Below are positions 1-11,759 of a stretch of 64,000 nt of DNA, piece by piece. Every line of letters starts with the position of its first letter. Within the stretch, counting starts at the first letter, position 1. The stretch covers positions 52,808,760-52,872,759 of the forward strand of contig CP136069.1 of the NCBI GenBank assembly GCA_032622095.1, in the 5' to 3' direction. This DNA comes from Siphonodentalium dalli. Taxonomy: Eukaryota; Mollusca; Scaphopoda; Gadilida; Siphonodentaliidae. Below the pieces are notes generated by a model. It ran no database searches. It saw nothing but the letters and a program-made list of their open reading frames with translations, and was not told where the DNA came from. The position numbers and the translations under genes are program-made.

Positions 1-1196
1 CATACTTTCTTTTACGAGAATGTACGCCGACGACACATGTCTAACAAATAGTCACTATGACCTAAATGAATTAGGCCGCGTCATGAATAGTGACCTCCAA
101 ATCATACCACAATGGTCTGAAAACTGGTTAGTAAACTTTAATCCTTCTAAAACAATTAGTATGTCCTATGCACTAACGGGGAACTTCTGGGGAAGCCCCC
201 GACTTAACCTTTAAACAGGATCCAATCTCATTTGTTGAAACACATAAACACCTCGGTCTGGAACTCCAAGCTAACTTAAAATGGAATAATCACCTAAATG
301 GTATACAAAACAGAATAGCCTCACACTTAGCACAGCTCCGAAGATTTAAGTATCAGCTTGACCGAAGATCGCTTGAAAGCATTTATAAAACTTTTATCCT
401 ACCACTATTTGATTACTCCGATGTAGGGATTGTGCCCCCAAATACCTAACCGAGAAGCTCGACCGATTACATTGCGATGCCGCCCGAACAGTTAGTGGCC
501 TCACACGATCAGTGTCCAATATAAACCTCCTAAATGAAGTTGGCTGGCCAACACTGAGCAAGAGAAGAGAGATCCATAAACTACAAGCAATGTATAAAAT
601 AATAAATGACGATGCCCCCGAATACCTACAAAATCTCCTGACACCTAGATCATCTGAAGTTTCTGGATATAACTTGAGAAAACCGGGAAAATTCTATTCT
701 TACTTCTGTAACACCGAGCATTTTTAAAAATCATTCTTCCCCGCTACTTTAAAATCGTGGAATGACATACCCACAGAAATAACAGATGCCGAATCTATAG
801 CAGACTTCAAATGTTATCTCGAATTAATAGATCCTACAGTAAAACCACCATCATACTTCTATACAGGTCGTAGAACGCTTAATGTCGCCCATGCCAAATT
901 GCGTAACAAATGCAGCAGCCTACCTTCCGATATGTTCCAAAATTATATCTCTGACAGCCCCCTAATGCCATTGTGGAAATCCATGCGAAGATACTTACCA
1001 CTACCTCTGGGCGTGTCCCCTATTTCACACCGAACGAATGGAAATGTGTAAAAAATTATACCAAGAAGGACTGAAAATTACACATATCAATGATTTACTT
1101 CTCGGAATTCCCGATATCTCAAATAGAAGAAACAAAATTCTCTTCAAAATAGTCCATCGATATATAACAGCGACTAAACGATTCGAAGTCGGATAA
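1..1196 (+). pseudogene. Non-LTR retrotransposon RT, C-terminal part (CR1/Jockey-like), frameshifted
   Basis: Element 1 enters from the left edge. The catalytic RT box YADDT is at 23-37, followed by the thumb-type motif WLVNFNPSKT. After a frameshift near 180 the reading continues with a THKHLGLELQANLKWNNH stretch. A further shift near 430 leads to the LNEVGWPTLSKRREIHKLQ region at 529-590, and a stop at 725 precedes a PATLKSWNDIP motif. A last shift near 965 gives the C-terminal Cys/His box CEDTYHYLWACP at 984-1019, and the frame ends at TAA 1194-1196. This order (RT, LGWxxLxxRR, C-terminal CxxH..C box) is typical of CR1/Jockey-group elements, where RT copies the element RNA at the target. 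At least four frame disruptions make it inactive. Clade assignment is by motif only; the element class is secure. Confidence 0.85.
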
Positions 1197-1445
1197 TCAA
1201 ACGCATTTCAGAATAGCCACAAAAAGCAAATTAGTCACAAATCGGTTTTGGCACCTCCCACCCCAAACCCCGAACCCACTCATTTGTAAATGTAAATATG
1301 TTTAACCTATATATGATTTTGAATCTTTCCTTCAACATTTTGTATGAATAATATTATTGTAAACAGGGAGAGGGGCAAAGTAAGTTTTGTAACTTGTCCC
1401 CAATCCCTTTTGTATTATTCGATATACAAATAAGATATGTTTAAA
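1197..1445 (+). mobile_element. 3' UTR and tail of non-LTR element 1
   Basis: This follows the stop codon directly. It carries a GGGAGAGGGGCAAAG motif and an ACTTGTCCCCAATCCC-like block, and ends in ATATGTTTAAA. The same tail, diverged, recurs at 57010-57116 without coding sequence, which marks it as the 3' end of a retrotransposed family. Confidence 0.65.
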
Positions 1446-1620
1446 GTAAAAAGTTACTGGGAGCTTCATCCTGCAGCATTTTGGATAGCGAAATTGTATG
1501 TAATCTAAATTAAATTATTGACTGTTTCAACTTTCATGTTTGACATTATATCCTAATGGACCATGCAGTGTGGAACACCAATTGTGGTATTTACGTAGCT
1601 CAATGGCCAACCTCTTCCGT

Positions 1621-1932
1621 GTGTGGTGTAAAGGCTGTGGTCCATGATCATGGCTTGCTGTGTGGTGTAAAGGCTGTGGTCCATGATCATGGCTTGCTGT
1701 GTGGTGTAAAGGCTGTGGTCCATAATCATGGCTTGCTGTGTGGTGTAAAGGCTGTGGTCCATGAACATGGCTTGCTGTGTGATGTAAAGGCTGTGGTCCA
1801 TGATAATGACTTGCTGTGTGGCGTAAAGGCTGTGGTCCATGATCATGGCTTGCTGTGCGGTGTAAAGGCTGTGGTCCATGATCATGGTTTGATGTGTGGT
1901 GTAAAGGCTGTGGTCCATGATCATGGCTTGCT
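1621..1932. repeat. 39-bp minisatellite, eight units
   Basis: Eight head-to-tail units of exactly 39 bp start at 1621, 1660, 1699, 1738, 1777, 1816, 1855 and 1894. Most carry the palindromic core CCATGATCATGG. Because 39 is a multiple of three, three overlapping frames stay open through the array (one on +, two on -), and none is supported as a gene. Units differ by one to four bases. Confidence 0.95.
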
Positions 1933-2530
1933 TTTACGGCCAGTAGCATTAGGTGACGTCATAAACATATGTAGCATGTTTATATATGTTATAACCATTG
2001 GTATATCCACTTATATCTTTGTAAATGATTCCCCAGGAACTTCAGAAGTGCCATGGGTGAATGTTTATGGGTTTGTTGCCGACTAGATGGGGTTGGAAAA
2101 TATGCGCATGAGCATAGCGCAGAATTCAACAATTTGAAGCTATTCGCGTAACGCTATACATTTTTGTGCGGTTCGCAGAATTGTATAGAAAGACACCATT
2201 TCGATCACTCTTCTTGGTTTAAATTACTCTTGTATGCATAATCAGTGTTCTGGCATATGGGAGGAAGGCACGGTCACTTATCTGAGTCGATTTGTTCACG
2301 CATGCGCATAGGATACAATGATAAATGTATGGGGTTTTGCTTAATGATAGAATCACATCAAGGATCCCCATAGTATATCAATTTGCATTATACAGTAGTT
2401 GCACATTTCGACATTGCACCAGAGTAGTCCTGTAGAAAGGGGTTGCGTGATCACAATACCATCTATATAGTCCGATCTACTTGCGCGTGCGCATTACAAA
2501 CACGTGTCAAATCTAGCATTATTGAGCAAT

Positions 2531-3122
2531 TCTGTAAAGTTTAAGACCTAGCTGTGGCACCACTTGAGCATGACTACCACCATGCCCATAGGCGATGTCT
2601 AAAATGGGACATAATGCACAGGGAAGTGGTGTCATTTGATCACTCGGTGTATATGCTTAGCAACAATTGATAGCATTAAATACAAATTGTGTTCTCTCTT
2701 CTGACCAGATAAATCTCAAATTTCACAATAGAGTATTGACTGCATAGAAAACGCAGTTTCTTAGCGCGGAACAACGACGCTATAAGCTATAATTGAATAT
2801 TACTTTCAATTCCGGCTAGTTGCATAGAAACCGTTACCAGGGAGTGATCGTGTGGCAAAGTATACCAATCTTAAAAATACTCAGTGGTCCATGGGAACAT
2901 ACCTGTAAAGTTTCAGACCTGTGGCACCATTTGAACATAATCATCACCATTTACATGCCATGGACTGTCTAAATTGGGGCATAATACAATTGAATACACA
3001 ATCATGGCAATGGTGTCATTCGATCATTCGGGGTATTTGCTTAGCAACCGTTGCTACCCTTAAATACAAGATTTGTTCACTCTTCTGGTCAGATATATCT
3101 CAAATTCCACAATAGGGTATGT
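2531..3122 (+). repeat. Diverged tandem duplication, offset 371 bp
   Basis: Positions 2531-2740 and 2902-3120 share the order CTGTAAAGTTT, GTGGCACCA, a GGTGTCATTYGATCA block, GCTTAGCAAC and a block ending CACAATAG. The copies are clearly diverged. Nothing coding is seen. The second copy runs straight into the repeat at 3105-3560. Confidence 0.7.
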
Positions 3123-3560
3123 TCCGTTGGATGTGCCCCACCCCACAACTTTGATAAAACTTTCAACATTTGGGAATTGCATGCCTGTCACAACATTAGT
3201 TGGAATTATTACACAACCTATAGGTTGAAATGTGATTTTCCAACCAATAAACAGTGGCGAATATGCAGCATATTTTCCCATTATTGTATTTATTATACAC
3301 TTTATATATGTATGTTTAGTCATCAACTACAATCCATCTATATATACATGTTTCTATCTAGTATATCTAAGAAGCTACTTCTGATCAAAATTTCGGTATG
3401 AAATGGCAGGAAATTAGTTGAACATTTTCCAACCTTAGGTGATGTCAATTTGGAAATTTCAACACATGCAAAGCGTTTGAGGTACCAATTGTAAAGTTAC
3501 AACATAATTTGCAAGTGGTTAAATGGTTTGCGAACATGAGGAGTTTGGTCTGGTTTCGGG
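3105..3560 (+). repeat. Interspersed repeat family G, copy 1
   Basis: Shared with 35030-35390. Both contain CCCCACAACTTTGAT, then a block with GCCTGACACAACATTAGT-like sequence, CAACCAATAA-like sequence, ATTTTCCAA-CCTTAGG and a GAGTTTGGTCTGGTTTCGG-like end. No terminal repeats or coding capacity were found. Confidence 0.6.
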
Positions 3561-3773
3561 GGGAAGTGGTGAAATTGGATAGTTGCATTATATGCATGTT
3601 TTTTATGGACCTTTCGTAAACTCTATGTCAAGTTAGTATAATTTCAGTTTGTATCCAGGATAATTACAAACGAATGAAGAGAATATGTGATCTCAATATT
3701 TTGTTTGATTTCACTCAAATAAATTACATGCAGTTAGTCGTCATTTAGTTTTCCAAGCAGGCATGCACCCCAT

Positions 3774-5716
3774 TTAAAGACATATTATGGACTTGCTCGG
3801 GTGCGTGAAATTAATAAGTTAGTACTCATGTTCTATGCCGACTGTGGGAATGTAGCATTCTACTGACATCGCCGAAAATCTCAAAGAAAAGGACCATATC
3901 ACTGCATAGATATCACTGTCTGAACTACGCTTCATTGTAAATATTTACATCTCGATTCGGGACGCAACAATCGGCGATAAACTAACGCAAATGATTTCGC
4001 CATCGAGAGTCAATGCATTGAATTAATATATAAGAATGACGATGTGTGCAGGGGGGGGGTCGGAAAAAAGTGCCATGACATTAGGCTGAAAAAACTTTTT
4101 TCCGGCTCTTGGGTACCCACCACCCCCCTATTTGAAGGAAAAAATATTTTTTCCAATTTCATGCGGGGTACCCACCCCCTTTTTACCCCCAAATCTGTAA
4201 TATCACACCATTTAAGCTTGATGGTCAGTATTACAGTTACCCTATTTCCATTTCTGGTTCTTCTAAGTCATTGCAGTCTTTTGTAATAACACGAAACAGG
4301 TTCTAAAAAAAACTTGGAAAAATCCAAAATAACACACATAATACATGTGCTGATCAGTAAATTATTGATTGTTTCTTCCCCAAATATTGTCTAAGGTAGC
4401 TCATTATACATGTAAACAAGTATAAAAGCATTAGTGTACCTTCTTTTCATCACAGCAAGTGTAACTTTAGATGTGTCCCATAGTATCACATGAATTTATG
4501 TCAATTATGATTTTTGAAAAAATTATTAGGGCAACAACACCTGGCAATTAACTCTCCAACAATACAGGTATTCAGCTGAAATCCACTATGTATCACAAAA
4601 CTAATTTTCATTTCCATGAGCTGAGATCTTGGGCTAGGTACTGTGCTAAGGCCAGACCCAGGTCAAACACATGTACTGCGTGTAAATAGAAACTTGAAAA
4701 TAAGACGGTCATATGCAGTCGGCAGAATAAGCTCCAAGGAGGGTGAGTTTAGTGATGCTACCCAGCATAGTGGGCTATAGCATTACGAAATTCACCATAT
4801 GTGACCCTCATCTGCAGCTAGTTCTCCATGGTTGGTCGAGACCAAAATAGAATGAGGTTGTTAGAGGTTGAATGTGTTGATGCTATACCGGGTAGTATCG
4901 CCAAATTCGCCTTCTGCAGACTTCGATCATTTTGCTGATGACCAGCACATTATATTTAGACTTGCATATATATTAAGTTATATTATATTTTCTCTCCCTT
5001 CTTTTCATTCATCTGTTCTGATTTTGTTTATTCCACTTAGCAGCCTTCTCCATATCTACACATTCAAGTTCTATGTATGCTCGCCCAATCTTGTATCTGG
5101 GTCCCACCATCTCAAGATTGTTGTCTCAGTGATATGCATTGTTGCAGACTACAGTCCCATGCCAAGTTCCGATACAATTTTGACTGGGTTATCTGGTCTG
5201 ATCAGGAATAATGAGTAAAATTAATGCTATAAATGAATAGCTTTTTTCATTTTATTTACATTAAAGTTTATTTATGTGCTACATAACTGTCCATTTTCAT
5301 CTGGAACCAGTAGCATTGGTACATGGCAATGTGATCGGATGTAAAAGGCGAATTCCTGAGATTTGGTTCGTAATCTGGATTTCTGAGAAGCATCATGCCT
5401 ATAGCCACACTAACTACACCCTAAGCACTGCCCTAAGTGTCATACACACCTTAACAATGATGCTGAACACTTTGAGGCATTTATATTGAAGAAATGTTGT
5501 AAGAGGAAAAAATTGCGACCACTCAGGAAAAAAGGGACTTTTTCGCAGCTGAACCACCCACCCACCCCGGCCTAATGTTTGGAAAAAAGTGGATGACCCC
5601 CCCCCCCTGATGTTTGCTGTAAATTTGGATTAATATTCATAAAAATAACTACTTTGAGCAAGATTATTCTCCATTTCTATTTGATCACACAATCAGAGTG
5701 TTTCACATCACTTTAA
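3774..5716 (+). mobile_element. TTAA-flanked family A MITE, copy 1, split by a hAT-like insertion
   Basis: The left part is 3774-4048 and the right part 5609-5716. It starts TTAAAGACATATTATGGAC and ends TGTTTCACATCACTTTAA, with TTAA at both edges (3774-3777, 5713-5716). The same order appears in copies 2 (7222-7858) and 3 (12251-12690). The gap is exactly the 4049-5608 element. Terminal inverted similarity is short (TTAAAG), so the superfamily is uncertain; TTAA duplications occur in piggyBac and Kolobok groups. Confidence 0.75.
4049..5608. mobile_element. hAT-like non-autonomous element with poly-G/poly-C termini
   Basis: Left end CAGGGGGGGGGGTCGGAAAA at 4049; right end a run of 11 C then T at 5597-5608. 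Both ends carry AAAAAAGTG and CATTAGGC-like motifs in inverted orientation. It is flanked by GATGTGTG (4041-4048) and GATGTTTG (5609-5616), an 8-bp duplication with one mismatch, and lies inside a family A MITE whose other copies show the uninterrupted site. hAT elements make 8-bp duplications and often start CAG. No transposase is seen. An imperfect hairpin at 4725-4815 resembles the one at 58520-58611. Confidence 0.65.
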
Positions 5717-7221
5717 AATTCACTGCCATCCCACTTCAATTACAATGTACATGGCGTATTGTGTTCATGCAATGTTTTGACCTCGTCTTTTTACTTCTAG
5801 GAAAATATATATATCAGCATAACCGTTTGATATCATGGCTGAGCTAACACAAAAAAATGTCATCGACGAGCCGACGCTCACAGCCGGTACAACGCGCACG
5901 CTGATTGACCCGAATATTATCTCCGATACCGCATCGGCGATTAATCAATCAACACTTGAGCCCCGTGTGTCAGACCATCGCGCAACTTGTGTCGATATTG
6001 TCTGCGATCGTATGGTTTCCAAACCTGCCAAAAGACGTGTTTGGAATTACAACAGAGCGAAATTTGAGAAGGTGAATAATATTATCAGTAACACTGATTG
6101 GTCCAGCTACTTCCGTGGTGACGACGACATATACCTTGTGTAAACAACATGATTGAGAAGTTCACTAACTGTTTCCTTTCCATAGCTAAAACATGCATAG
6201 CTAATCACATGGCGACAATTAGGACAGATGACAAACCATGGTTTGACTCCAAATATCGAACTCAGATAAGAAAGCGTGATCGCCTAAGAAAAATTGTCAT
6301 AAACAAAAATACACTCCACCATTCGGACATTTATAAGCGCGCCCGAAATAAAGCAAATAATATGAAAAAAATGCAAAAGCTACTTACATGGAAAAGATTT
6401 ACTGTTCCCTGACAATGGGACAAAAAAACTAAAAAAAAATTCTGGAAAATGACAAAATATTTAGACAATTTTAACTAGGATACGAGCATACCCGATTTGC
6501 TGGATCGAAGTTGACCACAAGAAAGTAGAAATCATTACTGAAACATTCATGAAAAACAGACTTATATCGACTTTATCCGGCGAATTGCCTACTTTTGAGT
6601 TCAGGACTAAGAAAATATTGATGTCAATAACTACCAGTGAGTCTGAAATTCAAACCATACTGAAACCTTTGCCATCTTGAAAAGCCACTGGTCACGATGA
6701 TATAAGTAATAACCGGATGTTGCGTGAAACCAAATGTACCGTATGTAGCCCACTAAAGATAATTTTAATCAGTCACTTATCTAACTCATCTATCTTCCCG
6801 TCTGAATGGAAGAAAGCCGATGTTATTCCAATTTACAAAAAAAGGGGATAGACGGGATTTAAATAACTATAGACCCATCTCCCTATTGTGTTGTATTGGC
6901 AAAGTATTCGAAAAAAATATATTTAAAATTGTCTTTTAGTCATTTGCAGGACAACTATATCATGTATGAATATCAATATGGCTTCTTACCTGGACATAGT
7001 ACCGGATTACAGCTACATGTGTATTAGAAATATATCACAAACTATCGCAAGCAGCGGATAATGGTCTGACAGCATGCGGCGTTTTTTTGTGATATCTCAA
7101 AGGCACTTGACAAAGTTTGGCATCGCGGCCTGACCATGAAACAAAAAACGCTATGGCATTTCTGGAAGCCTATTTTAGTGGCTCGGAAGTTATCCTCATA
7201 ATCGTATGCTGAGAGTTATGT

Positions 7222-7858
7222 TTAAATACATATTATGTACTTGTTCGGGTGCGTGAAACTGATAAGTTAGTACTCAGGCACTATGCCAATTGAAGGAATG
7301 CAATATTCTACTAACACTGCCGAAATCTGAAACAAATCGACCGTATCACCCCATAAAAAACATTGTCTGAATAACGCTCAGTTGTAAATATTTACTACTC
7401 GATTGTCTTTTAGTCATCTGCAGGACAACTATATCATGTATGAATATCAATATGGCTTCTTACCTGGACATAGTACCGGATTACAGCTACATGTGTATTA
7501 GAAATATATCACAAACTATCGCAAGCAGCGGATAATGGTCTGACAGCATGCGGCGTTTTTTTGTGATATCTCAAAGGCACTTGACAAAGTTTGGCATCGC
7601 GGCCTGATCATGAAACAAAAAACGCTCGATCGACAATAAACTAACGAAAACTATTTCACCATCGAGAGTCACTGCATTTAATTAACGTCGACACGGCCTC
7701 GAGGGCGAAGTGAAAGAGAAAGAGAACGACAAAAATACATACGAATGACGATGTGTGTTGTCAATTTAGATATCATATTTGTAAAAATAACTACTTTTAA
7801 CAAGATTATTCTCCATTTCTATTTGATCACCCTACCGGAGTGTTTCACATCACTTTAA
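7222..7858 (+). mobile_element. Family A MITE, copy 2, inserted at TTAA in the RT frame
   Basis: TTAA at 7222-7225 and 7855-7858. Deleting the element with one TTAA joins LRVMF to KNDFSS in frame between two conserved RT segments, so the insertion was precise. The copy contains an extra 225-bp patch (7402-7626) copied from the neighbouring RT sequence. Confidence 0.8.
7402..7626 (+). repeat. 225-bp copy of RT segment 6928-7152 placed inside the MITE
   Basis: The segment 6928-7152 recurs at 7402-7626 with the same length and only two mismatches that I can see, including the same in-frame stop. It replaces about 15 bp of the family A consensus between a CTCGATT motif and a CGATAAAC-like motif. 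Confidence 0.9.
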
Positions 7859-8930
7859 AAATGACTTTTCGTCATATACAACACTTGGTGCTGGTGTCCC
7901 TCAATGGTCCGTTATCGGCCCTACCCTTTTTTGATATGCATCGACGACATAGCCGATACCATAATTTCGGTCACGCCCCGTTCGGCGATGATACATGTAT
8001 AATGCAAACCGCACCTACTACAGAAGATATTGAAATAAATGTCAATTGTGATTTAAATTCCCTGCATGACTGGGCCGCTAGGTGGCTAGTGAACTTCAAC
8101 CCAGACAAAACAAACGCCCTTCTATTCACCCGAACAAACAACCAACACCGTGATTATGTACTTCTCGTTTATTAGACCGATTCTAGAATATGCAAACCAT
8201 GTCTGGGCGTGTCCCCCGACATTCTTCTCACAAAGTTAGAAAACTTACAATGTGGTTCGGCACGAATAGTTTCCGGCTGTACACCTTTCGTGCCCAACGT
8301 CCGCCTACTCTCAGAAGTGGATTGGCAAACATCTCAACGCCGACACGTCAACAAATCCATAAAATCGCAAACGGAAACGCCCCGAATTATTTACTAAAAA
8401 CCTTTCCACAGAAAGTAGAAGCTTCTACAGATTACAACCTGAACAACGGTACCAACTTTATTCCCTTTCGAGCGGCACACAACCCGTTTTCGCGCAACAT
8501 TTCCCCCGTCCTGTGTTAATGAGTGGAACCAGTTAAACCCAAGCGGGGGTGTCTGAAAACCGACCCTTTCAAAAATTCTATTGATATGAAAATGCCAAGA
8601 CCACGAAGGTACTATAATACAGATAAACGTACACTGAACATTCTTCATTGTAGAATCAGATGCTGCTGTAGTGATCTTAATCTCGATAAATTAAAAAAAC
8701 TATATATCTTTATCTCCATCATGCGCGTGTGCACATGGTAGCCCCATAGAAGATGCTTATCATTACTTTTTTGAATGTGTTTACTATACACAAAATATAA
8801 GACAGGAACTCTTCGATAGTTTGAAACAATTTGGTAATATAACCCTGGAAAACTTGGTAATAATTATAGTGACCGCGATAATAATGAAATGTCCATGGCC
8901 GTTCATAAATACATTGCACTGTCAGAACAA

Positions 8931-9310
8931 TTCTCGTGAACCCAGTGGACTTGGATCAATCTTACTACAAAAATTCTTACTTTTTTACTACAAAACCTAA
9001 TACAAAACAAAATTACATACATGTATGGGAGTTACCAAATATATAACTTTCTTTATTGCACTAATTTGTATAGTGAGGCACCGCCCGACCTAGGCCACAA
9101 CTCCCACCACACATCAGACCATTAACCCAGTATAATTGTCACGCCCCCTCAGTAATCAAGATTTCACTGAATCATTTATATTTTATAAGATGGACTTAAA
9201 AACGACAACTGATAGAAAGAACACACATTATGGTGACGTAGTACCATATTCGTAATTCTGATCCGTAGTAGTTCATTATGCGAAATGTGTTAATTGCCAG
9301 CACCTCGCCC
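8931..9310. other. Element 3' flank plus family H fragment
   Basis: 8931-9200 is AT-rich and probably 3' UTR or flank of the non-LTR element; I see no clear poly-A or microsatellite tail. 9207-9308 is a piece of family H (GTGACGTAGTACCATATTCG), also seen at 30740-30830, 39400-39500 and 55015-55110. Confidence 0.45.
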
Positions 9311-9314
9311 AATC

Positions 9315-9470
9315 TCTGCCAGGTAGGACCGAGTATCATTTAACGAACATGCTTCATTTGAAGCTGCAAATTACGTATAGGCCCTGTGCAAAATTACACA
9401 GGGCCTATACATAATTTGCAGCTTCAAATGAAGCATGTTCGTTAAATGATACTCGGTCCTACCTGGCAGA
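9315..9470. repeat. Near-perfect 155-bp palindrome
   Basis: The left arm 9315-9389 and right arm 9393-9470 are reverse complements over about 75 bp with very few mismatches and a tiny loop. The outer arms read CTGCCAGGTAGGACC and GGTCCTACCTGGCAG. Likely a foldback MITE; no flanking duplication identified. Confidence 0.85.
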
Positions 9471-9721
9471 AAATTAAATTTTAGGCTCAGCAGGCAAAGT
9501 AAAAATGAACCAACATGTTTGAAATAAACATCATTCGCAGGATACATGTATCGCGAAAATTGACACATACATGTGTAGGGATCCATCGTGCAGTAATACT
9601 CCGAAAAAGAATATAAAAGTTTAACTGAGAATGCTTTCTATATTATGTACCTTTTTGGGAAACGTAAGCATGTGAGGTTTAAAAACGTGTTAAAACTATC
9701 TGATAATCTATTATAGAGGAC

Positions 9722-9840
9722 ATTACTTGGTTTGTTTCATATTATTGACCCGATATCAGCCCGAGATAACCTCATATCAGCCTGACATGAGGTTACCGAG
9801 GGCTGATACCAGGCCAATACTATCAAACCAACCAAGTAAT
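9722..9840. repeat. 119-bp imperfect inverted repeat
   Basis: Arms ATTACTTGGTTTG and CAAACCAACCAAGTAAT enclose further inverted blocks (GATATCAGCCC with GGGCTGATAC; ACCTCAT with ATGAGGT). MITE-like hairpin. Confidence 0.75.
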
Positions 9841-11024
9841 ATCCTATTTATTAATTAGATCGCCTCGGATCAACTGACAACTCTTTCCTATGAGTGACGT
9901 TGAAAAAATGGATACCTACACGTTATTTTGTAGCAATGAAGCAGATTTTCGGTATGTCGTAAATAGATATTACTCGGATTGGAGATATCGCAAATCGATA
10001 ATTTTGGGTTCAAGGGCGAAATTAGCCCAGTTCGATAACATGTGATTGTGGACAAAAATGACATATCTAATTGATAACACCTCCTATTAATTGGCTCATG
10101 GGAACGGTCTAATTATGTCACGATGACGCACTGGTGGTGATTATTTCACGATGACGCACTGGTGGTGCTTATTTCATGGTGTTATGTCAGTGATTGGCGC
10201 GTATTTTCAGTAATGTAGAACCACAATATGTAATCAAGTAACGGCGAGGAAGCAATTACGTCGGGGCCGATCGATGTCCACCGGTGGTGATCGAGTTACA
10301 ACCACGTTTAACGGCAAACAACGGTGATGGCGATTGTTAATATTTTTAGAATAATCGGGGCGAGGATTTTTTTAACACGCTATTTTAAGGTGTGTATTTA
10401 TCTCCCGCTTTTGTTTATATACATTTATTAACGCCCCAATGTAAATAGATTCATCCGTTATATATATATACGCAGCTTAAACCACGTACCGGTAGTCTAA
10501 ATGTTTTGCGGAAAATACCTACTCCATGCGAATGTAAGTTTTCAGCTTGAAATTGTCAATGTTTCTACGAATTTCGACAGTATAAGAGTCACATTTTAAA
10601 ATTTATTGTACACGTCTGGGTTACGCGAAGCACATATGACATATCACACATGTTAGTACTCATTCCGTCTCGGACATGCTTACCTCACGATAAACACATA
10701 CTAAAAAGGCCCAGGTTTCATGGAATCAGACGGAAACGGCGGCGACGAGGGCGAACAACGGCGTTGAGCGATCTCCCCACTGACAGAAAGGATTTAATTC
10801 GTGTTGGGATTTTATTTTAGAACTGTCAATTATTTCTTTTAGTGTATAATTCCATTACAATTCTTCCCAGTTTAAGATCCCAAAACACATTCACAATGGG
10901 AAATGCCGTATCACATCAGGTATATTAGGTCTACGCCAAATATATGGTATTATTCCGTCTGGAGTAAACTGCATACCACATATACAAAAAACAAAACAGT
11001 ATCAGTATTAATATGAGTGTATGT
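9841..11024. other. No gene seen; short duplication
   Basis: AT-rich sequence with frequent stops in all frames. A 30-bp unit containing ATGACGCACTGGTGGTG occurs twice in tandem at about 10117-10175. Nothing else recognised. Confidence 0.5.
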
Positions 11025-11700
11025 TTACAGACTGGATATTATTACGCACCCGTACGAAGTTCGGTGGGTAAATAGTCGATGTCTACGTCCGTCCGTCCGT
11101 CTGTCCGTCCATACACACATTTGCATTAACTCAAGCATCAGTAATCGGATTTTGATTTCCTTTGGTATGGTGATATAGATCAACATATGAGATAAAACAT
11201 CCACATATTGTGCGTTTCGTCCACGCATACATACCATAGTTATGAGAAAACATACAATGAACGTTTTTCATTATAACTCAAGCATCATGCAGTTTCGGAA
11301 TTTGATGTCATTTTTGTATGATGATAAACCAGCATGGGTGGATATGATATCCACATATCACTGGTTTTATCCACACTTTAATAATATAGTTCTGGCCCTT
11401 GTGCGACTTACATATATATATATATATAGTTATTATGCTTCGATATATCCTCATATTGAACTTAAATATTGGCATTGGTTCATATTGAACTTATTTTATT
11501 CTGAATAAGCCCATAGTGGACTTACATTATACTCGTTATTCCGTTGAATGGCGCGGGCCATAGTCAAAACACATGTATAAAGAGCGTACATATCTGCTGC
11601 AAAATATCCTCGTGCAAATAGGTTCATATTGGACTTATTTGATTCTGAAATAGGCACATAGAGAGCTTATTTTAAATGTGTTTTTTTATTAATTTATTTA
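11025..11700 (-). repeat. Direct-repeat element with CCGT microsatellite
   Basis: Read on the minus strand, modules containing AACTCAAGCATCA and ATATTGAACTTATTTTATTC-like blocks repeat at least twice each and end in a GGAC/GACGG microsatellite (11086-11110). Next comes a hairpin-capable CCACCGAACTTCGTACGGGT (about 11047-11070). This resembles the repeat-plus-ACGG architecture of mollusc pearl-type elements. Confidence 0.5.
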
Positions 11701-11759
11701 ATTGAATGTTTTTAAATCAAAATTGTGAAAAACTAAAGTATTTTAACCTCATCCAGGGT

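Larger units (their letters stand above)
5830..8930 (+). pseudogene. Non-LTR retrotransposon (EN end, RT, C-terminal domain), CR1/Jockey-like, broken
   Basis: In order: the end of an APE-type endonuclease with the SDH motif in RVSDHRAT (5970-5978); a linker with DKPWFDSKYRTQIRKRDRL (6222-6285); RT blocks NNYRPISLL (from about 6862), YGFLPGHST, and CDISKALDKVWHRGL (about 7090-7135); then a family A MITE at 7222-7858; then AGVPQWSVIGP, the catalytic box as FGDDT instead of YADDT (7981-7995), WLVNFNPDKT (8091-8120), and a jump to SFIRPILEYANHVWACPP (8164-8217), which implies loss of roughly 80 codons. The C-terminal Cys/His region CACAHGSPIEDAYHYFFEC is near 8724-8780. Many stops and shifts; inactive. 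It is 5'-truncated near 5830, and the 3' end is placed loosely. A relative of the fragment at 1-1196 but not the same copy. Confidence 0.85.
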
